This document shows, in pieces, positions 1 through 7,073 of a stretch of DNA of 13,915 nucleotides. Made by a program: the position numbers and the translations under genes. Location of the stretch: NCBI GenBank assembly GCA_030670005.1, contig DAOVCL010000028.1, positions 1 through 13,915 on the forward strand. Direction: 5' to 3'. Within the stretch, counting starts at the first letter, position 1. Each line of letters begins with the position of its first letter. A model generated the notes under the pieces. It saw nothing but the letters and a program-made list of their open reading frames with translations. It had not been told where the DNA came from and searched no databases. The DNA is from Candidatus Zixiibacteriota bacterium. Lineage in GTDB: Bacteria > SM23-81 > DAOVCL01.

Positions 1-1002
1 TTGACCGGAATCCAGAAGGCTGCCGTTCTCCTGATAACCTTGGGACCTGATAGGGCCTCGCGGGTGTTGAAGGAGCTAAACCAGGCGGAAGCTCAGATGG
101 TGGTGGGGGAGATAGCTAAGTTAAAAAAGGTATCCTCTGAGCTAAAGAATGAGGTACTGGAAGAATTTTACCAGATTAGCCAAAGTGGGAAGGGGACTAT
201 AGAAGGTGGGGCCAATTTTGCCGGTGAGCTCCTGCGTAAAGCCGTAGGTGGGAGGAAGGCCCAGGAGATGCTGCGTAAGGCTATGGATGGGTATGATGAG
301 ATAAATCCCTTGGAGCTTATCAAGAGCACTGAGCCAGAGGAACTCACCAAACACCTGAAGGAGGAACACCCCCAGATCATCGCTCTTATCCTGGCCTTTC
401 TCCCCAGGAACCTGGCCTCCCAGGTCCTTATAAATCTTCCGGAGGAGACCTCCAGGGATGTAATTAAGCGGATGGCCATCACCGAGAAGGTCTCTCCCCA
501 GATAATACAGGAGGTGACTAACCTCCTGGGCGAGAAATTGGATACTGGGTCCGCATTGGGGGTAGAGGCCTTTGATGGGGTGAAGACGGCAGCGGAGCTC
601 TTGAGTTTCTTGGGAGCTTCCACGGCCAAGGAGATACTCGACGACCTGGAGAAGGACAATCCGGAAATAGCCCAGAAGATGCAGGAATTCCTCTTTATGT
701 TTGAGGATGTTGCCTTGTTAGACGACCGTTCCGTGCAGAGGTTGCTCAAGGAGATCGACACCAAGCAGTTGACTTTAGCCTTAAAGGCGGCAAGTGAGGA
801 GCTGAAAAACCGCTTTCTGCAAAATATGTCGGAGAGGGCACAGGAAGCCCTCAAGGAGGATATGGAGCTATTGGGACCGGTAAAGGTAAGCGAGGTAGAG
901 GAGGCCCAGAGGGCCATAGCGGCCACGGTGCGTAACCTCTCCTACGCTGGAGAGATAATCATTCCCAGAAAGGGAGGGGAGGGAGGGGATGAGTACATAT
1001 AG
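1..1002 (+). CDS. fliG: Flagellar motor switch protein FliG (5' end probably cut)
   Basis: FliG is the C-ring protein that links the MS-ring (FliF) to FliM and receives torque from the MotA/MotB stator. The 333 visible residues cover the N, middle and C domains. The EHPQ motif is at residues 122-125, the MFXF-type hinge reads LFMF at 231-234 (Leu replaces the usual first Met), and the charged torque helix follows from about 236 (DDRSVQRLLKEIDTKQL). The end EEAQRAIAATVRNL...GEIII is typical of the family. The frame is open at base 1, where TTG reads as the Leu of the usual K-L-T-G-x-Q-K-A-A start, so a few codons are probably missing upstream and TTG is probably not the true start. It overlaps fliH by 14 nt. 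fliF would be expected just to the left. Confidence 0.97.
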   Translation: MTGIQKAAVLLITLGPDRASRVLKELNQAEAQMVVGEIAKLKKVSSELKNEVLEEFYQISQSGKGTIEGGANFAGELLRKAVGGRKAQEMLRKAMDGYDEINPLELIKSTEPEELTKHLKEEHPQIIALILAFLPRNLASQVLINLPEETSRDVIKRMAITEKVSPQIIQEVTNLLGEKLDTGSALGVEAFDGVKTAAELLSFLGASTAKEILDDLEKDNPEIAQKMQEFLFMFEDVALLDDRSVQRLLKEIDTKQLTLALKAASEELKNRFLQNMSERAQEALKEDMELLGPVKVSEVEEAQRAIAATVRNLSYAGEIIIPRKGGEGGDEYI

Positions 1003-1603
1003 GGTGATAAAGAGCCAATTACCTATCTCTCGCATCAGGGTGATAGGGGGAAACCTGAGCCAACCTACTCAACCCCTGTCTTCACCTAATGAACGGCCAG
1101 ACCTCTCCAAATCAAGCCATCCTACTTACCAGCAAGGTTTTGAGGAGGGGAAGAGAGAGGGCTTGATGTTAGGCAAAAGTGAGGTTGCCCCGCTAATCTC
1201 TAAGCTAAAAATCGCCTCACAGACCATCCTGCAGGCAAAGGAGGAGGCCCTGAACCAGGCCCAGAAGGAGGTAGTGGAAATGGCCTTGGCCATAGCCAAA
1301 AGGGTGGTAAGGGCCAATGTTCAGATGAATAAGGAGATTGTTACCAATATGGTCGAGGAGTCCCTGCGGCGGGTGATGGACAAGGAGAGGATCCTCATCA
1401 GGGTCAATCCAAAGGATGTGGAGGAGATAAGGGTACACCGAGCCAAATACACAACCTCTATAGAGGGGATAGAGAGCTTAGAGATAGTCGCTGATCGCAG
1501 GGTCTCCCCTGGGGGATGCGTGGTGGAGACCAACACCGGCAATATAGTCGCCGACCTCGATGCCCAACTTGAGGAGATAAAGGAAAAATTGATTGGGAGC
1601 TAA
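989..1603 (+). CDS. fliH: Flagellar export ATPase regulator FliH
   Basis: FliH is the peripheral stalk protein that binds the FliI ATPase and tethers it to the export gate and C-ring. The 204-residue product has a variable, Pro/Ser-rich N-terminus (1-45). A perfect GxxxGxxxGxxxG helix repeat follows, with Gly at residues 50, 54, 58 and 62; this is a known FliH hallmark. Next come an Ala/Glu-rich helix (about 80-130) and the C-terminal FliH domain with SPGGCVVETNTGNIVADLD at about 173-191, the conserved signature shared with the V/F-ATPase stalk subunit family. The ATG at 989 lies within the fliG end and is preceded by a purine-rich GGAGGGGAGGGAGGGG ribosome site. The stop is 1 nt before the fliI start, indicating coupled translation. 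Confidence 0.93.
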   Translation: MSTYRVIKSQLPISRIRVIGGNLSQPTQPLSSPNERPDLSKSSHPTYQQGFEEGKREGLMLGKSEVAPLISKLKIASQTILQAKEEALNQAQKEVVEMALAIAKRVVRANVQMNKEIVTNMVEESLRRVMDKERILIRVNPKDVEEIRVHRAKYTTSIEGIESLEIVADRRVSPGGCVVETNTGNIVADLDAQLEEIKEKLIGS

Positions 1604-1604
1604 G

Positions 1605-2966
1605 ATGGAGTTAGGGAAATACCTTAAAGCCATAGAGAGAATAGATCCCATAAAGCAGAGTGGAAAGGTCACTCAGGTGGTGGGCCTATTGATAGAATCG
1701 TTGGGTCCTGCGGTCTCAGTGGGGGAGATCTGCGATTTAGTCTATAGCAGGACAGCGAAACCGGTAAAGTCTGAGGTAGTGGGCTTCAAGGAGAAGAAAG
1801 TCCTCCTTATGCCTCTGGGGCCAATGTTGGGAATTAGTCCAGGAACTGAGGTGATAGCCACCCACCAGACTCTATCCGTGGGTGTGGGGAGGGAACTTTT
1901 GGGCAGGATTCTCAATGGTCTGGGTGAACCGATGGATGGAAAGGGGCCCATAGTTACCAACCACAGCAGATCAGTGTATGCCTCCCCTCCTCCGCCCTTG
2001 GAGAGAAAGAGGATTAAGGATCCCCTGCCCACTGGGATCAGGGCCATTGACGGGCTTCTCACCTGTGGAAAGGGGCAGAGGGTAGGAATATTCTCCGGCA
2101 GCGGAGTGGGAAAGTCCGTCCTCTTGGGCATGATAGGTAAAAAGAGCGAGGCTGCTGTTAATGTCATCGGGCTTATCGGGGAGAGGGGAAGGGAAGTGAG
2201 GGACTTTATAGAGAGGGACCTGGGCAAGGAGGGGCTGAAGAGGTCTGTCGTTGTGGTAGCTACCTCGGATCAACCGCCCTTGATAAGGCTAAGGGGGGCC
2301 TTGGTAGCCACCACCATAGCCGAGTTCTTTAGGGATGAAGGCCTTGATGTGATGTTGATGATAGACTCGGTGACCAGAATCGCTATGGCCCAGAGGGAGG
2401 TGGGGCTGGCCATTGGTGAACCACCCACCACCAAAGGATATACCCCATCCACCTTTGCCTTTCTACCCCAATTCTTAGAGAGGGCGGGCAACTCCTACCA
2501 GGGGAGCATTACCGGTCTCTACAACATCCTGGTGGAGGGAGACGATATGAACGAACCCATCTCCGATGCCTGCCGAGCAATACTGGATGGACATATAGCC
2601 CTCTCCCGCAAGCTGGCCTCTCAAAACCATTATCCTGCTATTGATGTGCTGGAGAGCGTATCCCGGGTGATGATAGATGTGGTCGCACCAGAACATCTGG
2701 AGGCGGCCAGAAGGGTGATAGAGACCCTGTCCACCTATAGGGATGCCGAAGACCTCATTAACATTGGAGCCTATGTGCCTGGGTCAAATAAGAAGATAGA
2801 TTACTCCATCTCAATGATTGAGAGAATAAACTCCTACCTCAAACAGGGGATCGATGAGGAGACAATGTATACCGAGGCAGTTGATCGGCTTACAGGTATG
2901 TTTAAGTTCAATCCTGTCCAAAAAATCCCTCCTCCTGAGGAGAGCTTAGTGCAGAGAGCGAGATGA
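1605..2966 (+). CDS. fliI: Flagellum-specific export ATPase FliI
   Basis: FliI is the hexameric cytoplasmic ATPase of the flagellar type III export apparatus, related to F1-beta. From the chosen ATG the product is 453 residues. The Walker A loop GSGVGKS is at 165-171, the catalytic-Glu motif GERGRE at 192-197 (E193) and the Walker B strand VMLMID at 249-254. GEPPTTKGYTPS and the C-terminal segment TYRDAEDLINIGAYVPGSN are also family hallmarks. A TTG 12 nt upstream (1593) is in frame, but ATG 1605 is preferred: GGGAG stands 5 nt before it and FliI proteins usually begin near this point. It begins 1 nt after fliH and its TGA overlaps the fliJ ATG (ATGA). Confidence 0.97.
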   Translation: MELGKYLKAIERIDPIKQSGKVTQVVGLLIESLGPAVSVGEICDLVYSRTAKPVKSEVVGFKEKKVLLMPLGPMLGISPGTEVIATHQTLSVGVGRELLGRILNGLGEPMDGKGPIVTNHSRSVYASPPPPLERKRIKDPLPTGIRAIDGLLTCGKGQRVGIFSGSGVGKSVLLGMIGKKSEAAVNVIGLIGERGREVRDFIERDLGKEGLKRSVVVVATSDQPPLIRLRGALVATTIAEFFRDEGLDVMLMIDSVTRIAMAQREVGLAIGEPPTTKGYTPSTFAFLPQFLERAGNSYQGSITGLYNILVEGDDMNEPISDACRAILDGHIALSRKLASQNHYPAIDVLESVSRVMIDVVAPEHLEAARRVIETLSTYRDAEDLINIGAYVPGSNKKIDYSISMIERINSYLKQGIDEETMYTEAVDRLTGMFKFNPVQKIPPPEESLVQRAR

Positions 2967-3415
2967 AACGGTTTAACTTCAGATTAAAAAAGGTGCTCAA
3001 ACATAGGGAGATCGTGGAAAACCTGAGGAAGGAGAAGTTAGGAAAGGCCAAATCAGAACTGAAGAAGGAGAGGGATTTGCTGAGAAAAATGGAGGATACA
3101 AGGAGAAGGACAAGGGAGGAGTTGAAGGAGAGGAGGTCCAATCTGATTAGCCTCCCTGAGGCCCTGATTTATGAGACCTACTTGGAGAGGATGGATGAGG
3201 AGGTAGGCCTACAGACGACAAAAGCCGCACAACTCTCTCAGAAGGTAGAGAAAACCAGGCAAGATCTCCTCCAAGCCTCTCAGGAGAAGAAGATAGTAGA
3301 AAAACTGGAGGATAGGAGAAAGTCGGAGTATGCCAGCGATCTGAAGAAATTCGAGCAGGGAATAAGCGATGAGGCCTCAGTAAACAAATTTAATCGAAAA
3401 TCAAAGGAGCTATGA
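2963..3415 (+). CDS. fliJ: Flagellar export protein FliJ
   Basis: FliJ is a small coiled-coil protein that sits in the FliI hexamer like the F1 gamma subunit and helps shuttle export chaperones. The 150-residue product begins MKRFNFRLKKVLKHREI, the typical FliJ start (FxFRLxxVLxxRE), and continues as an almost unbroken Lys/Glu/Arg-rich helix of two long segments joined near residues 65-75 (SLPEALIYETYLERM). Length matches the family (about 145-150). Sequence conservation in FliJ is low, so the call rests on the start motif, the coiled-coil composition and the invariant position after fliI. ATGA overlaps at both ends couple it to fliI and to the next gene. Confidence 0.9.
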   Translation: MKRFNFRLKKVLKHREIVENLRKEKLGKAKSELKKERDLLRKMEDTRRRTREELKERRSNLISLPEALIYETYLERMDEEVGLQTTKAAQLSQKVEKTRQDLLQASQEKKIVEKLEDRRKSEYASDLKKFEQGISDEASVNKFNRKSKEL

Positions 3416-3987
3416 AAAAGCTAATTCTCAACCTAGGCTTAACCGCTGCGATTTTTCTGGGGATGATGATGGCCACTGGGGTAATGCAGAAACAATTGCT
3501 GCCAGTGCTTAAGCTAAAAAAGGAATTAACGAAAACAGCCAAAACAGAGCAAGGGGAGGCAACGAATGATACCCTCTCCGCAGAGGAGATCTCCCCTCCT
3601 GATTCGGTCTCCCTAATGCTTCAAAAAATAGAGGCCCAAAGGGAGGAGATAGCCACCAAGTTGGCCGCCCTGCGGGAGAAGGAAAAGGAGATCTCTCAGA
3701 GGGAGCAAAAAGTGGAAGAGGAGCTTGCCCAATTGAGAGGTCTAAAAGATGAGCTCAGCGGCACAACCAGTAGCCAAACCTCCAAGCTGGCCAAAGCCTT
3801 CCAGGCTATGGATGCCGGCCAGGCGGCAAAGATAGCCGGAAATTTAGACGATCGCACCCTAACCGATCTCCTGTTGCAGATAAGGGAGAGGAATGCGGCC
3901 AAGATTCTGGCCGCCCTGGACCCCTCCCGTGCAGCCCGCATCTACAAACAGTTGAGCAGCAAGAGTCTGCAGGCCCCAAGTCAGTAA
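3412..3987 (+). CDS. MotE/YlxF-like protein with an MgtE N-domain-type C-terminus
   Basis: This is a 191-residue membrane-anchored protein in the position after fliJ that is commonly held by ylxF or motE homologues. One membrane helix lies at about 5-25 (LILNLGLTAAIFLGMMMATG), followed by a Thr/Glu linker and then a strongly charged coiled coil at about 66-115. The C-terminal helical domain at about 124-181 (AKAFQAMDAGQAAKIAGNL, then AAKILAALDPSRAARIY) has the repeated 'M-D-x-x-x-A-A-x-I' helices of the MgtE N-terminal domain. In alphaproteobacteria, MotE chaperones the periplasmic protein MotC. No motC is present here, so that role cannot be assumed. It starts with an ATGA overlap with fliJ and is the last gene of the tightly coupled first block. 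Confidence 0.8.
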   Translation: MKKLILNLGLTAAIFLGMMMATGVMQKQLLPVLKLKKELTKTAKTEQGEATNDTLSAEEISPPDSVSLMLQKIEAQREEIATKLAALREKEKEISQREQKVEEELAQLRGLKDELSGTTSSQTSKLAKAFQAMDAGQAAKIAGNLDDRTLTDLLLQIRERNAAKILAALDPSRAARIYKQLSSKSLQAPSQ

Positions 3988-4027
3988 GATCTGCGCATTC
4001 TTTGGCAAAAGCCAGAACCTCCCATGA

Positions 4028-4052
4028 GCCGTCAGGTGCCTCACCTGACGGC
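4028..4052. repeat. REP-like hairpin, family A, copy 1
   Basis: A perfect 11-bp inverted repeat, GCCGTCAGGTG / CACCTGACGGC, is separated by the 3-nt loop CCT, 40 nt after the MotE-like stop codon. It lacks a following T-run, so it is not a typical intrinsic terminator. A related hairpin stands on the other side of fliK at 6205-6226. This suggests a dispersed palindromic element, which could stabilise transcript ends. Confidence 0.8.
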
Positions 4053-4062
4053 AAGAGAGGAG

Positions 4063-4088
4063 GGTGGCAGAATCGGGGTTCTGCCACC
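4063..4088. repeat. REP-like hairpin, family B, copy 1
   Basis: The arms GGTGGCAGAA and TTCTGCCACC form a perfect 10-bp stem around a 6-nt loop (TCGGGG). One more G-U pair is possible at the base. The same arms, extended to 13 bp, recur at 9600-9628 after flgE. It lies 10 nt after the family A hairpin, so the two make a composite double hairpin. Confidence 0.8.
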
Positions 4089-4100
4089 TCATTCTTGAAA

Positions 4101-4124
4101 TCCCCAGGACAAAGGGGAATTTTA
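4101..4124 (+). terminator. Weak terminator-like hairpin before fliK
   Basis: TCCCC (4101-4105) pairs with GGGGA (4114-4118) around an 8-nt loop. Flanking A-rich and T-rich bases could add a few pairs, and ATTTTAG follows. The stem is short and the T-run only four bases, so termination would be partial at best. It is listed because this gap separates two blocks of the operon. Confidence 0.2.
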
Positions 4125-4183
4125 GAAATTCATAGAGAATTGAGGTTTTTCATTAAACATTAACCGAAAGTTAATTTCGCAAG

Positions 4184-6097
4184 ATGAACCAACCTGTGCT
4201 GAATATATCTAATCTTCCGCCTGGAAAAGATCCCCACCCTTTAAAAAGGGAGAAGAAGGGGTCAACCGCTTTCCAGAACCTTATTCTGGGGTTAATCCAG
4301 GAAGGGACAGAATTTGAGGGGCAGACAAAACCGTTCTCAGGAAGGGGAGGGAATCCCACCCGCTGCGCCCAGAAAAATCTACATGGGCAATCCCACTTTG
4401 GGATCGCCTCCTCTAAGCTCCTACCTCAGGGGGGCAAAACTATGGGGGAAAAAGGACTCTTCTCCTATCTTCAGGGAACTCAACCCAAGGCAGCAACCAT
4501 CTCCCCTTCCTCCCCTCAAAAAAAGAGGCAAAATTCAGAAGGGGGAGGGAACCCCACCGGCAGGCCAAAGGGCCCCTCTCTTTCCAGGGTAAAGCCAAAT
4601 TCAGTCAGGCTTTCATCCTTCTGGCCAAAAGGGAATAAAGGCAAAGGGGAAAAGGGAACTCCCCATATCAACCACTCGCCTTTAACCTCAAGCCCTTCCC
4701 TTTCCCCCTCTCTGAAATCCAAGGTGGCCTTCTTGGGGGCAGGTTTCCAAGAACTCGTCAAAGTCCAGGGAAAGTGGCAGAACTCCCAAAATCTCGTTTC
4801 GACTCTTACTCACACGGTTCCTCAGGGTCAACAGATCCTATTTAAGGATAGCCCGCTGGGTCTCACTCCAACCCTTCAGGGGTGGCAAGACCTTAAGTTT
4901 GACCAGAGTCTATTATCGGTCAAATCCATTTTGCCTTATTCGGAGAAGAATAAAGGGGAAACCTTGAGTTCCCCAAGGGTAAATCTGAAACCTCTGTTGG
5001 GAACCAAAGGGGAAGGATTGACTCAAACTGCCAAGGGGCTGGAGTCCAAGCAGCCGCTGCAGATCTTTAGGTCCTGGGGTTCCCCTCCGAAGGCTAACCC
5101 AGGAATCTCTCGTGACTTTCCCCTGAACAAAACCCAGATAGAGGTGGTGGAAGCCTCCCCTTCCAAGCTCACCCTTATCCTGCAACCTTCCCAAGGGGAG
5201 GGACCTTTGAGGCTGGAGGTGAACCTTCCTCAAGTAGATTCTTTCCTGAATAGGGTGGCCCTTCAATCCCTTAAGGATACCTATAAGCTAAGAAGCAAAA
5301 AGGCTGAGGTAACCGCTAAAACTGAAATGAGCCCTGCTGACCAGCTTCATCTTAAGCTCAGCTTGAAAAAGGGGAGGATAATCGGGGAGATAATTGCTCT
5401 GAATCCAAAGGTGAAGAAGATAATCAACCAATTTTTACCTCAAGTCAGAAAGGCGTTCAGCCAGATAGGTATAGAGATGGATAGCCTACGAGTCTCCTCC
5501 CCTCCTGTTCAGAGGAAGCCATCAGGGCCAGCCTCCTCAAAAACCTCATCCTCTAATCTTAACCACCCCCAGGTGGAAGAGGTAAAAAACTTGAGGATAA
5601 GCCTCTCCTCTCAGCCAATGAAACTCCAAACAACCCCCATTCACCACCAATCCTCATCCCCATCCTTCCATAAGGTCAAGGATCTGAATGGCCTCATAGA
5701 TCAGCTCATTGGGAAACTCAAGATAAGCCTGCAGCAGGGGAAATCGGAGGCTACGGTGGCGCTGAAACCAGATTACCTGGGACATCTACGGATAAAGCTG
5801 ATCTTGGAGGGGAAAAACATTGTAGGCAAGATACTGGTGGATAATCCTCTAACTAAGAGTTTAATCCAGACCTCTTTACCTCAACTTAAGGATTCCCTGA
5901 CCAACCTGGGGATTCAGGTCCAGAACCTTGATGTCTCCGTGGGAGAGAAATTTCCCTCTCCCCAGAAGAGACCAACTCCACAGGGAAGGGGGAACCAATT
6001 CCAGACTTTCCCTAAATCAATCTCCCCGGCAAATCCCCTTTCCCCCCCCTTGGGGGTGAATATGGCGGCTGAAGGTGGGGTGGATTATCTGGCTTAG
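4184..6097 (+). CDS. fliK: Flagellar hook-length control protein FliK with two hook-domain copies
   Basis: FliK is an exported ruler that measures the hook and switches export specificity from hook to filament. The 637-residue product starts with a short conserved-looking stretch (STAFQNLILGLIQEG, about 27-41), followed by about 270 residues of Pro/Ser/Gly/Lys-rich low-complexity linker. The C-terminal Flg_hook-type domain is at about 500-587 (LKPDYLGHLRIKL then NPLTKSLIQTSLPQLKDSL). A second, degenerate copy precedes it: residues 388-439 align without gaps to 535-586 with 19 of 52 identities. ATG 4184 is the first ATG of the frame, but no clear ribosome site precedes it, unlike its neighbours. 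Its place between motE-like and flgD is the standard one. Repeat-filled gaps flank it on both sides. Confidence 0.88.
   Translation: MNQPVLNISNLPPGKDPHPLKREKKGSTAFQNLILGLIQEGTEFEGQTKPFSGRGGNPTRCAQKNLHGQSHFGIASSKLLPQGGKTMGEKGLFSYLQGTQPKAATISPSSPQKKRQNSEGGGNPTGRPKGPSLSRVKPNSVRLSSFWPKGNKGKGEKGTPHINHSPLTSSPSLSPSLKSKVAFLGAGFQELVKVQGKWQNSQNLVSTLTHTVPQGQQILFKDSPLGLTPTLQGWQDLKFDQSLLSVKSILPYSEKNKGETLSSPRVNLKPLLGTKGEGLTQTAKGLESKQPLQIFRSWGSPPKANPGISRDFPLNKTQIEVVEASPSKLTLILQPSQGEGPLRLEVNLPQVDSFLNRVALQSLKDTYKLRSKKAEVTAKTEMSPADQLHLKLSLKKGRIIGEIIALNPKVKKIINQFLPQVRKAFSQIGIEMDSLRVSSPPVQRKPSGPASSKTSSSNLNHPQVEEVKNLRISLSSQPMKLQTTPIHHQSSSPSFHKVKDLNGLIDQLIGKLKISLQQGKSEATVALKPDYLGHLRIKLILEGKNIVGKILVDNPLTKSLIQTSLPQLKDSLTNLGIQVQNLDVSVGEKFPSPQKRPTPQGRGNQFQTFPKSISPANPLSPPLGVNMAAEGGVDYLA
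4337..4363 (+). repeat. In-frame near-repeat within fliK, copy 1
   Basis: This 27-nt stretch matches 4535-4561 at 23 of 27 positions without gaps and in the same reading frame (198 nt apart). It encodes SGRGGNPTR; the second copy encodes SEGGGNPTG. The purine-run/CCC composition resembles intergenic inverted repeats more than conserved coding sequence. Confidence 0.6.
4535..4561 (+). repeat. In-frame near-repeat within fliK, copy 2
   Basis: This is the partner of 4337-4363 (23 of 27 identities). Pyrimidine-rich CCCCTTCCTCCCCTC at 4503-4517 precedes it and could pair imperfectly with its purine-rich GAAGGGGGAGGG (4539-4550), giving an inverted-repeat structure inside the coding region. Confidence 0.55.
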
Positions 6098-6120
6098 CCC
6101 ACATAGGAAAGTAGAAAATG

Positions 6121-6148
6121 GTCAATGATCAATTATCAATTATCAATG
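6121..6148. repeat. Four tandem 7-nt AT-rich units
   Basis: The units GTCAATG, ATCAATT, ATCAATT and ATCAATG follow one another directly after fliK. Two more units of the same kind (ATCAATT, AACAATG) end this gap at 6348-6361. The 297-nt gap between fliK and flgD (6098-6394) is otherwise filled with further repeats and holds no gene that I can see. Confidence 0.7.
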
Positions 6149-6204
6149 AAAAATGGCATCTCAGGATTTTCCCTCTTTAAGACTTGCTAATTGCCACCTT
6201 CCAT

Positions 6205-6226
6205 CGTCAGATGAGGGCATCTGACG
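6205..6226. repeat. REP-like hairpin, family A, copy 2
   Basis: The arms CGTCAGATG and CATCTGACG form a perfect 9-bp stem with the loop AGGG; a G-U pair could extend the base. The arms match those at 4028-4052 except for one base per arm (an A/T pair here for G/C there), a compensatory change that keeps the pairing. No T-run follows. Confidence 0.75.
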
Positions 6227-6295
6227 GCTCAGATTAAATTTCTATTTTCCGTCCCTCAGGACAGGAGCCCTACCAGCAGAGGAAAGTTTCATTTT

Positions 6296-6316
6296 TAATT
6301 CTCAATTCTTAATTGC
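6296..6316. repeat. Three degenerate 7-nt AATT units
   Basis: TAATTCT, CAATTCT and TAATTGC place AATT at exactly 7-nt intervals (6297, 6304, 6311), the same period as the 6121-6148 tract. A T-run (6317-6322) follows. Confidence 0.45.
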
Positions 6317-6320
6317 TTTT

Positions 6321-6341
6321 TTCCGTGAGATTCCGTGGTGA
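6321..6341 (-). repeat. 21-nt dispersed repeat, inverted copy of 13494-13514
   Basis: The 21 bases from TTCCGTGAGA to CCGTGGTGA are the exact reverse complement of 13494-13514 after fliL. The two copies sit about 7 kb apart in intergenic sequence. Confidence 0.85.
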
Positions 6342-6347
6342 ACTGTT

Positions 6348-6361
6348 ATCAATTAACAATG
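6348..6361. repeat. Two more 7-nt AT-rich units
   Basis: ATCAATT and AACAATG continue the 7-nt family seen at 6121-6148, so the same unit brackets the gap between fliK and flgD. Confidence 0.5.
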
Positions 6362-6377
6362 CAAACCCAAAAGTTAG

Positions 6378-6388
6378 AAAGGAGGTGA
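6378..6388 (+). promoter_or_regulatory. Strong ribosome binding site of flgD
   Basis: AAAGGAGGTGA is a near-perfect complement of the 16S rRNA 3' end, 6 nt before the flgD ATG. It contrasts with the weak site of fliK and supports independent, efficient initiation after the repeat-filled gap. Confidence 0.85.
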
Positions 6389-6394
6389 AAAGAT

Positions 6395-7057
6395 ATGAGC
6401 AGCGAAGTTGTGGACCCCATCAGCTCAGGCAGCGATCAGTCTTCCTACTATTCGGGGCCTTCCACCCTGGGTAAGGAGGATTTTCTCAAGCTCCTGATCA
6501 TACAGCTTCAATATCAGGATCCCCTAAGCCCTATGAAGAACACGGAGTTTATGGCTCAACTCGCCCAGTTCAGCAGCTTGGAACAGCTCCAGAATGTAAA
6601 CTCCAATCTCCAGGCGAACTTCCTCCTTACCCAGTCCCTGAACAACTCCTTGGCCACCAACCTCATCGGGAAGAGGGTCGTCGCCTTAGGCAACGAGATC
6701 TATCTGACGGGAGATGAGGGGGAGGAGATAACCTTTGACCTGGCCGAGGATGCCGGAGTTACCGTAGAAATTTATGATACAGAGGGAAACCTGGTCAAAA
6801 CCCTCAAGGGTGGAGCGCTCTCCTCCGGGAGAAACCAAATCCACTGGGACGGTAAGGACAATGATGGCAACAGTCTTCCCGCGGGCAACTACTCCTTCGA
6901 GGTTAAAGCCACCGACTCTGAGGGTAATTCCGTGGATGTCACCACCTATAGCACAGGGTTGGTGACCGGGGTGAAATTTGAGGATGGAAACGCCGTGCTA
7001 ATGTTGGGAGATCAAGAGATTAATCTCTCGGAGATTATAGAAATCCTCAGTCCATAA
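6395..7057 (+). CDS. flgD: Flagellar hook assembly scaffold (cap) protein FlgD
   Basis: FlgD caps the growing hook and promotes polymerisation of FlgE in the periplasm and beyond. The 220-residue product has the conserved N-terminal region at about 24-72 (LGKEDFLKLLIIQLQYQDPL, then FMAQLAQFSSLEQLQN). A beta region starts near 92 (IGKRVVAL), and an Ig/FnIII-like FlgD domain spans about 109-185, with VEIYDTEGNLVKTL and HWDGKDNDGNSLPAGNYSF. The length is typical (220-230). The ATG follows a strong ribosome site. It begins the hook block (flgD, the TIGR02530-type gene, flgE); the next gene starts 16 nt after its stop. Confidence 0.96.
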   Translation: MSSEVVDPISSGSDQSSYYSGPSTLGKEDFLKLLIIQLQYQDPLSPMKNTEFMAQLAQFSSLEQLQNVNSNLQANFLLTQSLNNSLATNLIGKRVVALGNEIYLTGDEGEEITFDLAEDAGVTVEIYDTEGNLVKTLKGGALSSGRNQIHWDGKDNDGNSLPAGNYSFEVKATDSEGNSVDVTTYSTGLVTGVKFEDGNAVLMLGDQEINLSEIIEILSP

Positions 7058-7060
7058 GAG

Positions 7061-7069
7061 AGGAGGTGA
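7061..7069 (+). promoter_or_regulatory. Ribosome binding site of the TIGR02530-type gene
   Basis: AGGAGGTGA stands 4 nt before the ATG at 7074, just after the flgD stop codon. It fixes the start of the small gene. Confidence 0.8.
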
Positions 7070-7073
7070 TAAA

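Noticed and set aside
1..3. TTG at base 1 as true fliG start
   Set aside because: The frame is open to the left edge and Leu fits the conserved K-L-T-G segment; the start is more probably a few codons upstream.
168..926. 252-codon open frame on the minus strand inside fliG
   Set aside because: It is antisense to a strongly conserved gene, with Ser/Ala/Leu-biased composition and no domain or ribosome site; a shadow frame.
1593..1604. TTG start of fliI, four codons upstream
   Set aside because: It lies within the fliH end, while ATG 1605 has a better ribosome site and matches the usual FliI start.
4065..4084. Possible sigma-54 promoter (TGGCAG...TTCTGC) in family B hairpin
   Set aside because: The GG-to-GC distance is 15 nt rather than about 10, and the similarity comes from the palindrome itself; no sigma-28 site with proper spacing was found either.
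4314..4592. 92-codon open frame overlapping fliK in another frame
   Set aside because: It has no recognisable domain; its Pro-rich sequence is what translated purine/pyrimidine repeats look like, and fliK continues through it.
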